Shown: in pieces, positions 1 through 8,604 of the stretch
Numbering within the stretch: the first letter of the stretch is position 1
Layout of the letters: every line of letters begins with the position of its first letter
Source of the DNA: Dehalococcoidales bacterium
GTDB lineage: Bacteria; Chloroflexota; Dehalococcoidia; Dehalococcoidales; UBA3254
Assembly: GCA_028718465.1 (NCBI GenBank)
Contig: JAQULX010000004.1
Span: forward strand, 1 to 25,752
Direction: 5' to 3'
Length of the DNA stretch: 25,752 nt
Position numbers and translations under genes: made by a program
The notes under the pieces: generated by a model
The model's database searches: none
The model's input: the letters and a program-made list of their open reading frames with translations, nothing else
Told to the model about the DNA's origin: nothing

Positions 1-48
1 TTCGGAGTATTGACATCGATCTTTGACAGCCTGACCAAGGAGAAATGA
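1..48 (+). CDS. 3' end of an upstream gene, probably an MrpB-like antiporter subunit (partial)
   Basis: Frame 1 is open from the window edge and reads 15 codons (FGVLTSIFDSLTKEK) to a TGA at 46-48. The stop lies just before the GTG start of the next gene, and that gene's AAGGAG ribosome site (37-42) is inside this reading frame. This is tight packing typical of one operon. The short tail cannot identify the protein. I call it MrpB/MnhB-like only because MrpB commonly precedes MrpC in such operons. Confidence 0.5.
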   Translation, partial: FGVLTSIFDSLTKEK

Positions 49-49
49 T

Positions 50-415
50 GTGGAATCATTATTGGAACAGTATCCATATTATTTGAGCACCGTTTTGCTG
101 GCGATCGGACTCTGGGGCATGTTCGCCAAGCGCAATCTGATGAAAAAGTTGATCAGCATGACAATCTTCCAGGTGGCGATTATCCTGCTGTTTATCTCCA
201 CTTCGGCCAAGGCAGGCGGCACCTTTCCGGCTTTGATTTCTCGCGATGTCACCGATCCGACGCTCTACGTAAACCCTCTGCCGCATGTGCTCATGCTGAC
301 TGCCATCGTGGTCATGGTGGCTACCAGCGGAGTAGCCCTGGCTATCCTGCTGCTGATATACCGCCGCTATCATACTCTGGATGAGACCGAATTATTGGAA
401 AGGATGCGGGAATAA
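50..415 (+). CDS. mrpC: MrpC/MnhC-like (NuoK-like) cation/proton antiporter subunit
   Basis: A 121-residue membrane protein with three predicted helices (about residues 9-27, 33-52 and 80-104), the size and topology of MrpC/MnhC and of NuoK of complex I. The segment NPLPHVLMLTAIVV around residues 75-88 matches the conserved NPLPQALVLTAIV region of MrpC. The start is GTG at 50, with AAGGAG at 37-42. Nearby ATGs at 45 and 48 are out of frame. Its stop overlaps the next start in a TAATG junction, so it is translationally coupled to the following antiporter gene. In Mrp complexes this subunit sits beside the large antiporter subunits and helps form the membrane ion path. The family call is confident. 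The transported ion is not shown by the sequence. Confidence 0.88.
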   Translation: MESLLEQYPYYLSTVLLAIGLWGMFAKRNLMKKLISMTIFQVAIILLFISTSAKAGGTFPALISRDVTDPTLYVNPLPHVLMLTAIVVMVATSGVALAILLLIYRRYHTLDETELLERMRE

Positions 416-1890
416 TGTTAGACCAACTTCCGGCTATCATACCGGTCTCTTTACTGATGTTTGCCGTCCTGACTTTCCTGGCCGGGCTGTGGCGCAAGGG
501 CCTGGCTTTTCCAGTGGCCTTAGTCGGGGTAGGCATCTCATTTGCCGCTTCCATTCTGGGACTGGGGCGCGTTCTGCTGAACGGACCTCAGCATTACTAT
601 CTGGGCGGCTGGGCGCCACCCTGGGGCATTGAGTATGTTTTCGATCATCTGGCAGCGTTTATGGCAGTCCTGATAACTTCCATTGCTTTACTTAGCCTGA
701 TTTATTCTCCCCGTTCGTTCCTGAAGGAAGTGCCGGATAAGATCGTGCCTCTGTACGCCCTGATACTTTTACTCCTGGCGGGACTGGCCGGGATTGTGGT
801 AACAGGCGATTTATTTAATGTTTTCGTATTCCTGGAAATCGCATCCCTGTCCGCCTACGCGGTAATGGCGATCGGCAATGACAAAGCCCCGGTAGCCATT
901 ATCCGCTATGTCATCCTGGGGACTGTAGGAGCGTGTTTTTACTTGCTGGGGGTAGGGTTTCTTTATTTCGCTACCGGCTCCCTCAACATGGCGGATGTAG
1001 CCGGGATTCTGCCCGAACTGGCCGATTCACGCCTGGTTGCGGCAGCCGCAGCATTCATAGTCATAGGCCTGGGATTGAAAATGGCGCTGTTTCCCTTTCA
1101 TATCTGGCTGCCGGACGCCTATACCTATTCTCCTTCGGGGGTGATTACCTTTGTGGCGCCCCTGATGACCAAGGTGTTTGCTTACGTAATCATCCGTATG
1201 TTGATATCGGTCTTCATGCCCGGCTATCTGACGGATGTGCTTCCAGCCATGACCGTTCTCGGCTGGCTGGCGGCCGCAGGCATTGTTATTGCTTCCGTTA
1301 TGGCGATCGCCCAGAAAGACCTGCGGCGCATGCTGGCTTACAGCAGCGTGGCGCAAATCTGCTACGTCGCCCTGGGAATCGGCCTGGCGAACCCCTTTGG
1401 GCTGATCGGAGCAATGCTGCATATTCTGAACCATGCTTTTATGAAAGCCTGTCTCTTCCAGGTCGCCGGAGGGATAAAATACCGGACGGGATTCTGGCAA
1501 ATCCCTAACCTGGCCGGCCTGGGACGGAAAATGCCCTGGACGATGGGGGCATTTACCGTTGCCGCTATCTCCATGGTCGGAATTCCGCCGGCAGCCGGCT
1601 TTTTCAGCAAGTGGTACCTGGTACTGGGTTCAGTAGATGCCAATAACTGGGTATTCGTGGCAGTGATATTGATAAGCAGCTTGCTCAACGCCGTCTATTT
1701 TTTCCGGGTGCTGGAGAAGGTTTATGCTACTAAGCCGGATAATGTCGAAGCCATCGCCGCAGCGAAGGACCCGCCTCGAAGCATGGTATCGCCTATGGTG
1801 GCGCTGGCGATTGGCATTATTGTGCTGGGCCTGATCAACGTGATCATCGTGACGAACATTTTGCAGCCTGTGGTAAACTCGATTTCTTAA
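415..1890 (+). CDS. MrpD/MnhD-like proton-translocating antiporter subunit (first of three)
   Basis: A 491-residue polytopic membrane protein of the NuoL/M/N-MrpA/D family (proton_antipo_M). Family ion-path residues are present: Glu141 in FVFLEIASLSAYA, Lys222 and His229 in GLKMALFPFHIWLPDAY, and Lys253 in PLMTKVFAYV. The later helices carry QKDLRRMLAYSSVAQICY and HILNHAFMKACLF, with a Lys in the second half-channel. The GLKMALFPFHIWLPDAY form is closest to MrpD. The ATG at 415 overlaps the previous stop by one base. It probably carries one of the proton or cation half-channels of an Mrp-like complex. No truncation or frameshift is visible. Confidence 0.9.
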   Translation: MLDQLPAIIPVSLLMFAVLTFLAGLWRKGLAFPVALVGVGISFAASILGLGRVLLNGPQHYYLGGWAPPWGIEYVFDHLAAFMAVLITSIALLSLIYSPRSFLKEVPDKIVPLYALILLLLAGLAGIVVTGDLFNVFVFLEIASLSAYAVMAIGNDKAPVAIIRYVILGTVGACFYLLGVGFLYFATGSLNMADVAGILPELADSRLVAAAAAFIVIGLGLKMALFPFHIWLPDAYTYSPSGVITFVAPLMTKVFAYVIIRMLISVFMPGYLTDVLPAMTVLGWLAAAGIVIASVMAIAQKDLRRMLAYSSVAQICYVALGIGLANPFGLIGAMLHILNHAFMKACLFQVAGGIKYRTGFWQIPNLAGLGRKMPWTMGAFTVAAISMVGIPPAAGFFSKWYLVLGSVDANNWVFVAVILISSLLNAVYFFRVLEKVYATKPDNVEAIAAAKDPPRSMVSPMVALAIGIIVLGLINVIIVTNILQPVVNSIS

Positions 1891-1914
1891 AATAAGGTCG
1901 ATCGGGGATATATT

Positions 1915-3405
1915 ATGGAAATGTATTTCTCCTGGCTTCCACTGATAGCCGTCCTGATACCGGCGCTGGCCGTGTTGCTGATCGTGCTTTCTTCACGCTG
2001 GCCGAATATCCGGGAGTCCTGGACTATTATCGCCTCGGTATCAATGTGCGGCGTGATATTTTCCCTGCTGCCGGAGGTGCTGGCCGGCAGATATCCGGAG
2101 ATTTCTCTTCTCAACCTCTCGCCGGGGATTTCTCTGGCGCTGAGGGTGGATACCGTAGGGATCATCTTCGGACTTTCGGCCTCGGTACTGTGGATAGTGA
2201 CCTCTTTTTACTCAATAGGCTATATGCGAGGCCTGAATGAGCACAAGCATACGCGCTACTTTGCTTCTTTCGCGCTTTGCCTGGCCTCTACTATAGGGAT
2301 CGCTTTTTCGGCGAACCTCTTGACATTCGTGCTGTTCTATGAAATCCTGACCCTGGCGACCTATCCGCTGGTGATTCACCGGGAAACTCCACTGGCCATG
2401 GCAGCCGGACATAAATACCTGGCTTACTTGCTTACCGGAGGCCTGGCGCTGATCGTCGCCGCAGCTTTAACATACTACTATGCCGGGACTCTGGACTTTC
2501 GCGCCGGAGGGTTCTTGAGCGGTGTGGCAGGGCAGCCTAACCTGATGCTGCTCTTTGTGCTGTTCCTGGTCGGCTTCGGAATGAAATCCGCCCTGATACC
2601 GTTTCACAGCTGGCTGCCCTCCGCCATGGTAGCTCCCAGCCCGGTCAGCGGTCTGCTGCATGCCGTGGCGGTAGTGAAATCAGGCGTCTTCGGCTTTATC
2701 CGCGTGATAGGCTTTATTTTCGGTCCGGAATTGTTCCATGACATCGGGGCCTGGCAGGTGCTTTCCATCATGGCGGCGATTACCATCGTGATTTCCTCGC
2801 TTTTGGCCCTCAAACAGGACCATATCAAGCGGCGGCTGGCTTACTCTACTGCCGGGCACCTTTCCTATATATTGTTGGGGATATCCCTGCTCTCGGACGC
2901 TGCCTGGATGGGTGGGCTGCTGCACCTGGTCAACCATGCGGTTTTGAAAATCACCCTGTTTCTCTGCACCGGAGCTTTCTATGCCAGATCTCATTGCGAA
3001 TACATCCACCAGGTCGACGGGATAGGCAAGCAGATGCCGATCACTATGGCCGCCTTTACTTTTGGCTGTATAGGACTGGTGGGCCTGCCCCTTACCAACG
3101 GATTTATCAGTAAATGGCTTCTCGCCCGGGGAACGCTGGAAGCCGATCTGGGTATATACCTGGGACTGCTGCTGCTCAGCGGACTGCTTAACGCGGCTTA
3201 CTTTTTCCCCATCATCAAACGCGCTTATTTTGCGAAGTCCGATAAATATACCCGGTTTGCCGAGGCTTCGCCCCTCATGGTAGTGCCCGTGGCGGTTACT
3301 GCCGTGCTGGCCCTGTTCCTGGGCTTTATGCCTGACGGTTTATTCCATTTCTATGACCTGGCCGGGGATGCCGTGAATAATATTTTAAGCGGAGTTGGAA
3401 GATGA
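1915..3405 (+). CDS. NuoM/MrpD-like antiporter subunit (second of three)
   Basis: A 496-residue membrane protein of the same antiporter family as its neighbours but clearly divergent from them. Visible signature residues are Glu143 (FYEILTLATYP), Lys224 and His231 (GFGMKSALIPFHSWLP), Lys255 (HAVAVVKSGVFGF), then LKQDHIKRRLAYSTAGHLSYI and HLVNHAVLKITLF. All lysines expected for a working half-channel are therefore retained. The start is ATG 1915 behind GGGGA, 24 nt after the preceding gene. A second in-frame ATG at 1921 cannot be excluded. The TGA at 3403-3405 overlaps the next start (ATGA at 3402). It belongs to the same operon and probably the same ion-pumping complex. Confidence 0.88.
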   Translation: MEMYFSWLPLIAVLIPALAVLLIVLSSRWPNIRESWTIIASVSMCGVIFSLLPEVLAGRYPEISLLNLSPGISLALRVDTVGIIFGLSASVLWIVTSFYSIGYMRGLNEHKHTRYFASFALCLASTIGIAFSANLLTFVLFYEILTLATYPLVIHRETPLAMAAGHKYLAYLLTGGLALIVAAALTYYYAGTLDFRAGGFLSGVAGQPNLMLLFVLFLVGFGMKSALIPFHSWLPSAMVAPSPVSGLLHAVAVVKSGVFGFIRVIGFIFGPELFHDIGAWQVLSIMAAITIVISSLLALKQDHIKRRLAYSTAGHLSYILLGISLLSDAAWMGGLLHLVNHAVLKITLFLCTGAFYARSHCEYIHQVDGIGKQMPITMAAFTFGCIGLVGLPLTNGFISKWLLARGTLEADLGIYLGLLLLSGLLNAAYFFPIIKRAYFAKSDKYTRFAEASPLMVVPVAVTAVLALFLGFMPDGLFHFYDLAGDAVNNILSGVGR

Positions 3406-3635
3406 AGTCCCAAAATAGTAAAAAACGCATCTGGCTGACGCTGGCGGTCATGGGAGCCATAGCCATTGCCCTGGGGTTCATTTTCCCTCCCGACGGACAC
3501 GGCCCGGAGTTCTGGTTCTCCCACTTTTTCGTCTTTTTTGCCTTTCTGGGGTTCGTCGGCTGCGTCGCCATGATATATGTCGCCAAATGGCTGGGCCGTT
3601 ACTGGCTCCAGCGGAAGGAGGACTATTATGATTAA
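3402..3635 (+). CDS. Small two-helix membrane protein of the antiporter operon
   Basis: A 77-residue protein with a basic N-terminus (KSQNSKKR), a first helix at about residues 10-28, a short loop with PPDGHGPEFW, a second helix at about 38-63, and a charged C-terminal tail (RYWLQRKEDYYD). I do not recognise a named family. Its ATG overlaps the previous stop (ATGA) and its own stop lies 5 bases inside the next gene, so it is coupled on both sides. That arrangement argues strongly for a real structural or assembly subunit of the membrane complex. Its size resembles the small MrpE/F/G-type subunits, but the sequence does not obviously match them. Confidence 0.8.
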   Translation: MKSQNSKKRIWLTLAVMGAIAIALGFIFPPDGHGPEFWFSHFFVFFAFLGFVGCVAMIYVAKWLGRYWLQRKEDYYD

Positions 3636-5382
3636 TTTTCCTCCGGCGGCGATTTTCTTTCTGGGAGCGGTGCTTCTGATGCTGCTGCCGCGTCAAATCC
3701 GTCCCGCGGCTTTCCTGGTGTTTCCGGCGGTGGCTTTCTGGTGGCTGTTGACTCTGAATCCGGGTGACACACTGACAGTGCCATTCCTGGACTACAACCT
3801 GGTGTTGACACGGGTAGATGAGTTGAGCCTGGTCTTCGGATATGTCTTTGTGGTTATAACCTTTCTGGGTGGCATCTACGGCTATCATGTGAAGGATACC
3901 GCTGAAAAGGTGGCTTCCCTTTTATATGCCGGCAGCTCCCTGGGCGTGGTCTTTGCCGGCGACCTGTTCACACTGGTGATATTCTGGGAGATTATGGCGA
4001 TTGCCTCCGTTTATTTGATATGGGCCAGACGGACCCCGCTCTCCAGTGGTGCGGGCATGCGCTACCTGATAGTCCATATTTTCGGCGGCAGTCTCCTGAT
4101 CGGCGGCGCCCTGATACATATCATGCAAACCGGGTCCATTGAGTTTAATCATATGGAAGCGGGACTGGCTTCGTATCTGGTCTTGACTGCTTTCTGCATT
4201 AATGCGGCGGTACCTCCTCTGCATGCCTGGCTGGCGGATGCTTACCCGGAAGGGACCGTGACCGGCAGCGTCTTCCTCAGCGCTTTTACGACAAAGACAG
4301 CGGTCTATGCCCTGGCCCGCGGCTTTGCCGGATGGGAAGTCCTGATCTGGGCGGGTGTAGCCATGGCGCTGTACGGCGTGATTTATGCCGTGCTGGAGAA
4401 TGATGCCCGGCGGCTGCTGGCTTACCACATCATCAGCCAGGTGGGCTATATGGTAGCCGGTGTGGGGATCGGCACAATGGTGGCTATCAATGGTGTTAGC
4501 GCCCATGCCTTCACACATATTCTTTACAAAGGTCTGTTATTCATGGGTGCCGGTGCGGTGCTTTATGCCACCGGACGCAGCAAGCTTTCCGAGCTGGGCG
4601 GTCTGGCCAGGGTCATGCCGTTGGTACTGATACTATACATGGTGGGCGCTTTCTCAATTTCAGGTGTGCCTCTCTTCAGCGGCTTCGTCAGCAAGTCCAT
4701 GGTGATCTATGCCGCCGGACTGAGCGGCCTGGGACTGGCAGTGATCCTATTAAACCTGGCTTCGGTAGGAACCTTCCTGCATACCGGGTTGAAGCTTCCC
4801 TACTTCACCTGGTTCGGCAAGCCGCAATCCGAAGACCCCATAAAACTGGCTCCCATACCTGCCGGAATGTACATCGGGATGGGCCTGACCGCGGCTTTAT
4901 GCATCGCTATCGGCGTCTACCCGGCGCTTCTTTATAATCTATTGCCCTATCCGGTGGACTTTCAACCCTACACGGCTAATCATATAATGGAGGCAGTCCA
5001 GATACTGGTGTTCACTGGAATCGGCTTCTACCTGCTGATAAATATATTGAAGCCCAAGGACGTCATTTCTCTGGATACGGACTGGTTCTACCGCCGCCCG
5101 GCCAGACTGGCCTACAATGTTTTTGTAATCCCGGTCAGCCAGTTGTTTGGCTGGGTGAATAACGGCGCTGTGCGCCTGGCCCACTGGGCGACGAAAGCAG
5201 GCGCCAATCCTACAGCTTATCTCTCCGGAGCTTTCAAACGCCCTGAAAACCGGACAGGGGCCGGGAGCAGCGGCCTTCCCGATTACGACCCGGACAGGCA
5301 GCGTCTGCCGGTGGAACCCATGGTAGCGCTGGTAGTAATAGCCTTTATTGCCTTGCTGGCCTGGAGTTTGTTCCGGATATAG
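3628..5382 (+). CDS. Antiporter-like subunit with altered ion path and C-terminal extension (third of three)
   Basis: The start is ATG 3628, preceded by AAGGAGG at 3615-3621. A longer in-frame ATG at 3577 has no such site. This gives 584 residues. The NuoL/M/N core includes Glu121 (VIFWEIMAIASVY), His199 in PPLHAWLADAYPE, Lys223 (AFTTKTAVYALARGF), ENDARRLLAYHIISQVGYM and HAFTHILYKGLLFMGAG. The first-channel lysine present in the two sister subunits is replaced by Asn192 (FCINAAVPPLHAWL). I recall that variant from one branch of antiporter D-like proteins, so it may be family-typical. After about residue 440 there is an additional hydrophobic helix region, a polar linker (about 535-565) and a final helix at 567-582. 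It is the last gene of the operon and is followed by a long hairpin. Confidence 0.88.
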   Translation: MINFPPAAIFFLGAVLLMLLPRQIRPAAFLVFPAVAFWWLLTLNPGDTLTVPFLDYNLVLTRVDELSLVFGYVFVVITFLGGIYGYHVKDTAEKVASLLYAGSSLGVVFAGDLFTLVIFWEIMAIASVYLIWARRTPLSSGAGMRYLIVHIFGGSLLIGGALIHIMQTGSIEFNHMEAGLASYLVLTAFCINAAVPPLHAWLADAYPEGTVTGSVFLSAFTTKTAVYALARGFAGWEVLIWAGVAMALYGVIYAVLENDARRLLAYHIISQVGYMVAGVGIGTMVAINGVSAHAFTHILYKGLLFMGAGAVLYATGRSKLSELGGLARVMPLVLILYMVGAFSISGVPLFSGFVSKSMVIYAAGLSGLGLAVILLNLASVGTFLHTGLKLPYFTWFGKPQSEDPIKLAPIPAGMYIGMGLTAALCIAIGVYPALLYNLLPYPVDFQPYTANHIMEAVQILVFTGIGFYLLINILKPKDVISLDTDWFYRRPARLAYNVFVIPVSQLFGWVNNGAVRLAHWATKAGANPTAYLSGAFKRPENRTGAGSSGLPDYDPDRQRLPVEPMVALVVIAFIALLAWSLFRI

Positions 5383-5675
5383 TTAACTGAATTTCACTCA
5401 TTTTAACTTGCGTAAGAAAATGGACTGTGGTAGCTTGAATTACCACAGTCCATTTTCTTACGCTCTGGTACTTTGGTCTCCTCTCGCAAGCGGGTTTACC
5501 AGTACCAACGAGCTATGTATTAATGAGGGATTTTTTCGGATAATTACGACTAAGAATATAGAACATGAAATGGCCTCTGCGGTCATTCCTGTATTTTTAA
5601 TATAATGAAAGTGCCCTAATTAAATTTAAGGTTGAGGTTAGTTGTTTCGGCTCTGGTTTGTCAAAGGAGACCAAA
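5383..5675 (+). promoter_or_regulatory. Intergenic region with candidate glmS promoter
   Basis: No coding sequence is supported here. The left part holds the long hairpin described separately. A perfect TATAAT at 5601-5606 is a reasonable -10 for glmS, but the matching -35 area (around 5578-5583) is poor. The glmS ribosome site AAAGGAG lies at 5663-5669. The space between this -10 and the gene is only about 65 nt, too short for a glmS ribozyme. Confidence 0.4.
5410..5463. terminator. Perfect 23-bp inverted repeat at the end of the antiporter operon
   Basis: Positions 5410-5432 are exactly complementary to 5441-5463, with an 8-nt loop (gcttgaat). The arms contain both an AT-rich part (aagaaaatgg) and a GC-richer part next to the loop (actgtggta). 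It starts 28 nt after the antiporter stop. No T-run follows the right arm, so it is not a classical intrinsic terminator. It could stabilise the 3' end of the operon mRNA, act with Rho, or be a small palindromic element. Confidence 0.6.
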
Positions 5676-7460
5676 ATGTGTGGAATAGTCGGTTATATTG
5701 GTGAAAAACAAGCTCAACCAGTCTTGATCAAAGCTATGAAAAGACTGGAGTATCGAGGATATGATTCTTCCGGAATCGCCATCAGCGATGGCAGTATTCA
5801 TATTGCGAAAGACAGTGTCAGGGTAGAAGCCCTGGAAAAAAACATGTCTGAATACAAAGGTAATATCGGTATCGGGCATACCAGGTGGGCTACCCACGGT
5901 GAGCCATGCAAGGTTAATGCCCACCCGCATACTGATTGTAAAGGTAAGGTTGCCGTAGTTCATAACGGTGTTATAAGCAACTATCACAGGTTAAAAGAGA
6001 CCCTTATCAAAGAAGGACACTGCTTCCTCTCCGAAACAGACACCGAGGTAATTTCCCATTTGATCGAAAAGCACCATAAGGGGGACCTGGAAGAAGCGGT
6101 AAAAGCGGCCATCCGGGAATTAGAGGGGACCTATGCTATCGCAGTAATCAGTGAGAATGAGTCCGGGATGATTGTTGCCAAATCAGGAAGTCCGCTTGTG
6201 ATAGGCATTGGAGACCGCGAACACTTAATTGCTTCTGATATAACGCCTCTGCTGGATTATACCAACCGGGTTATTTATCTGGATGACGGTGAGATAGGTG
6301 TCCTGACTCAAGACGGTATAAAGATCAAAAAGAATGATCGAGAAGTCTCGAAGAAGGTAAGCACTATCTCCTGGTGCGCTGAGGATGCTCAGAAATGCGG
6401 GTATGAACATTTCATGTTGAAAGAGATTTATGAGCAGCCGAAGGTGATCCGGGAATGTCTGGCAGATTTCCACACGGCGGAGTCCCCCGAAGTAGACCTG
6501 GAGTTTTTATGCAATCAGGACGCCAAAAGTTTATTGATCCTGGCTTGCGGCACCTCCTATCATGCCGGGCTGGTGGGTAAATATCTCATCGAAGACCTTC
6601 TCACCCTGCCGGTGAGAGTCGAGCTGGCCTCCGAAGTCAATCACCGGGAGCGGGCTATTCCCGTTGCCAACGTTATTGCTGTTACCCAGTCTGGGGAAAC
6701 AGCCGATGTTTTAATTTCAATGAAAAAGCTGAAAGATGCGGGAAGCTGTATATTAGCTATTACAAATGTAAGAGAAAGCTCAGCCAGCCGGATGGCCCAT
6801 AAAACCATTTACACCAAAGCCGGGCCGGAGCTAAGCGTGGCAGCTACCAAGACTTTTATGGCTCAACTGGTAGCCCTGTACAAAGTAGCTTTATCGCAAA
6901 CGGCGGAAGACAAGACTTCCGCAAGCCGTCTTTCCTCCGAACTAAAGCAACTGCCTGACCTAGTCCAGCGGGTACTCAATAACCAGGGTCAAGTTATAGA
7001 CTGTGCGAAGTATATTTCACGGTTTTCGAACGTGTTTTTTATCGGCAGAGGCATTAATCATCCCATAGCCCTGGAGGGGGCGCTCAAACTTAAAGAAATC
7101 TCCTATATTTTTGCTGAGGGATATGCAGCCGGCGAACTGAAGCACGGCCCATTCTCTCTTTTACAGGACAATACCCCCGTGGTTGCCATCGTGAACAAAG
7201 ACTTTACCTATGATGCGATGCTGACGAACATAAAAGAAGTCAAATCCAGGAAATCGCCCGTGATCGCGGTAGCCCGGGAAGATGACTATGATGCGGAAAA
7301 ATTTGCGGACATGGTTATCAAAATACCGGCGACACACAGTCTGTTGAATCCGGTGTTGAATACTGTAGTCGTCCAACTGATTGCCTATTACGCTGCCCGG
7401 GAAAGAGGGTGTCCGGTCGATTTCCCGAGAAACCTGGCGAAAAGCGTTACTGTTGAATAG
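5676..7460 (+). CDS. glmS: Glutamine-fructose-6-phosphate aminotransferase (isomerising)
   Basis: This makes glucosamine-6-phosphate from fructose-6-phosphate and glutamine, the first committed step towards UDP-GlcNAc. I chose ATG 5676 because GlmS needs Cys directly after the initiator Met (MCGIVGYIGE) as catalytic nucleophile, and AAAGGAG at 5663-5669 fits. A TTG six codons upstream would bury that Cys. The product is 594 residues, the usual family length. The N-terminal class II amidotransferase domain shows GHTRWATHGEP and HNGVISNY. The SIS domains show ACGTSYHAG, TQSGETADVL, EGALKLKEISYIFAEGYAAGELKHGP and the C-terminal PRNLAKSVTVE. It stands alone, between the antiporter operon and a terminator. 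Confidence 0.97.
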   Translation: MCGIVGYIGEKQAQPVLIKAMKRLEYRGYDSSGIAISDGSIHIAKDSVRVEALEKNMSEYKGNIGIGHTRWATHGEPCKVNAHPHTDCKGKVAVVHNGVISNYHRLKETLIKEGHCFLSETDTEVISHLIEKHHKGDLEEAVKAAIRELEGTYAIAVISENESGMIVAKSGSPLVIGIGDREHLIASDITPLLDYTNRVIYLDDGEIGVLTQDGIKIKKNDREVSKKVSTISWCAEDAQKCGYEHFMLKEIYEQPKVIRECLADFHTAESPEVDLEFLCNQDAKSLLILACGTSYHAGLVGKYLIEDLLTLPVRVELASEVNHRERAIPVANVIAVTQSGETADVLISMKKLKDAGSCILAITNVRESSASRMAHKTIYTKAGPELSVAATKTFMAQLVALYKVALSQTAEDKTSASRLSSELKQLPDLVQRVLNNQGQVIDCAKYISRFSNVFFIGRGINHPIALEGALKLKEISYIFAEGYAAGELKHGPFSLLQDNTPVVAIVNKDFTYDAMLTNIKEVKSRKSPVIAVAREDDYDAEKFADMVIKIPATHSLLNPVLNTVVVQLIAYYAARERGCPVDFPRNLAKSVTVE

Positions 7461-7502
7461 AATCGGATTATTGAAGTGAGTTTCAAAAAACCGGCACTGG
7501 AG

Positions 7503-7540
7503 GCGAATCCGGGGGATTTCCCCGGATTCGCTTACTTGTT
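7503..7540 (+). terminator. Intrinsic terminator-like hairpin after glmS
   Basis: A 12-bp perfect stem (7503-7514 with 7520-7531, GC-rich, 5-nt loop) begins 42 nt after the glmS stop and is followed by the T-rich stretch cttacttgtt. The T-tract is interrupted, so termination may be moderate. Confidence 0.75.
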
Positions 7541-7701
7541 AAGGACAGGTTAAATTTGGTATATTGAACATTGCATTGTTTGCTATAGCGGTATGATAAT
7601 CCTGTCAAATCAGTTATACGAATTGGTTTCGATTTGAAAGATCAGGGAAATAAACTGGGGAGGCGGAGGCGGTTATGGTTGATCAGGAGAGATAAAAAGT
7701 A

Positions 7702-8604
7702 ATGGTGGAATTGGCCCGGCATTTTCAGGAAGCTTCTGATGACTCCATTCATCTCAGAGTCGTAGCTGTTATTCCCTGCCTTAATGCTCAAAACACCATT
7801 ACTGATGTGGTGACCGGGTCTCGAAAACATGTTGATGAAGTAATAGTCGTCGATGACGGCTGTACCGATCTTACCGCTTTCCGGGCGATGGCTGCCGGAG
7901 CTACCGTGATAAAGCATGATAAAAATCAAGGTAAAGGGGCTGCCTTGAAGACCGGCGTGGCGAATGCGGAAGCTGATATTATTGTGTTTATTGACGGAGA
8001 CGGTCAGCACAATCCTGAAGAAATCCCCAAACTCCTGGCCCCGATCTTCCGGGGAGACGCCGATTTTGTAATCGGCTCGAGGTTTATGACAGGATCTAGA
8101 ATCTCATCAAGCCCCCGTTTACGACGGATCACCAATACGGGAGCTTCTATTGCTATTTCATTTATTATTTCCGTTCTACAGCCGGTTTTCGGGGCTTTTA
8201 GTCGACGCAACAGGGTTGAAAAGTCGCACAGGCCCCATGCGGAAAGGTCTGAAAACAAAAAAACCGCGGAAAACCGCGAATATCGGATTGTCTCCAAAGG
8301 GTTTAAATGGATCACGGACTGTACCAGCGGATTTACGGCTGTCAGGGCCGATAACTGGGATCGGCTGGACCTGGTTTCAAATGGATATCAGATTGAGGCC
8401 GAAATGATTTTTGAACAGGCGAAAAACGGGTTTGTTATCGCAGAGACGCCTGTAAGCTGTGTCTGGGAAGGCAGTTCGTCCAGATTGTCGGTTATTAAGG
8501 ATGGCTCAAGGACTTTCGCCCTTCTGACTGGAAAATTATTTAACCTGTCCGGTCGCTCGTCTCCTGCCAGAGCCAAGACACAAATGAGTACTCCGTCTGA
8601 ATAA
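7702..8604 (+). CDS. Family 2 glycosyltransferase (dolichol-phosphate-mannose-synthase-like)
   Basis: A 300-residue GT-A fold transferase that would move a sugar from a nucleotide donor to a lipid carrier or polysaccharide precursor. It shows VVAVIPCLNAQNTI (20-33), VIVVDDGCTD (48-56, donor binding), NQGKGAALKTG (75-85), the metal-binding FIDGDGQHNPEEIPKL (97-112), FVIGSRF and the acceptor-side motif DCTSGFTAVRADNW (206-219). Between residues about 166 and 201 there is a very basic, hydrophilic stretch (SRRNRVEKSHRPHAERSENK) where relatives usually pass directly from the hydrophobic segment to the TSGF motif. The ATG at 7702 has a rather distant AGGAG (about 12 nt away). No membrane anchor is visible at the C-terminus. 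The substrate is unknown. It may act in envelope glycan synthesis with GlmS-derived sugars, which is inference from position only. Confidence 0.85.
   Translation: MVELARHFQEASDDSIHLRVVAVIPCLNAQNTITDVVTGSRKHVDEVIVVDDGCTDLTAFRAMAAGATVIKHDKNQGKGAALKTGVANAEADIIVFIDGDGQHNPEEIPKLLAPIFRGDADFVIGSRFMTGSRISSSPRLRRITNTGASIAISFIISVLQPVFGAFSRRNRVEKSHRPHAERSENKKTAENREYRIVSKGFKWITDCTSGFTAVRADNWDRLDLVSNGYQIEAEMIFEQAKNGFVIAETPVSCVWEGSSSRLSVIKDGSRTFALLTGKLFNLSGRSSPARAKTQMSTPSE

Noticed and set aside
1887..2165. Minus-strand open frames inside the antiporter, glmS, activase and EMO genes
   Set aside because: They are opposite-strand shadows of well-supported genes, with no ribosome sites or recognisable domains.
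3577..3627. Upstream ATG for the third antiporter subunit
   Set aside because: It lies inside the preceding gene without a ribosome site, whereas ATG 3628 has AAGGAGG at proper distance.
5408..5605. 65-codon open frame on the + strand
   Set aside because: It is made largely by the 23-bp inverted repeat and has no ribosome site or protein-like composition.
5383..5675. Possible glmS ribozyme upstream of glmS
   Set aside because: The stretch between the likely -10 box and the start codon is only about 65 nt and I do not see the AGCGCC-type cleavage-site core of the ribozyme.
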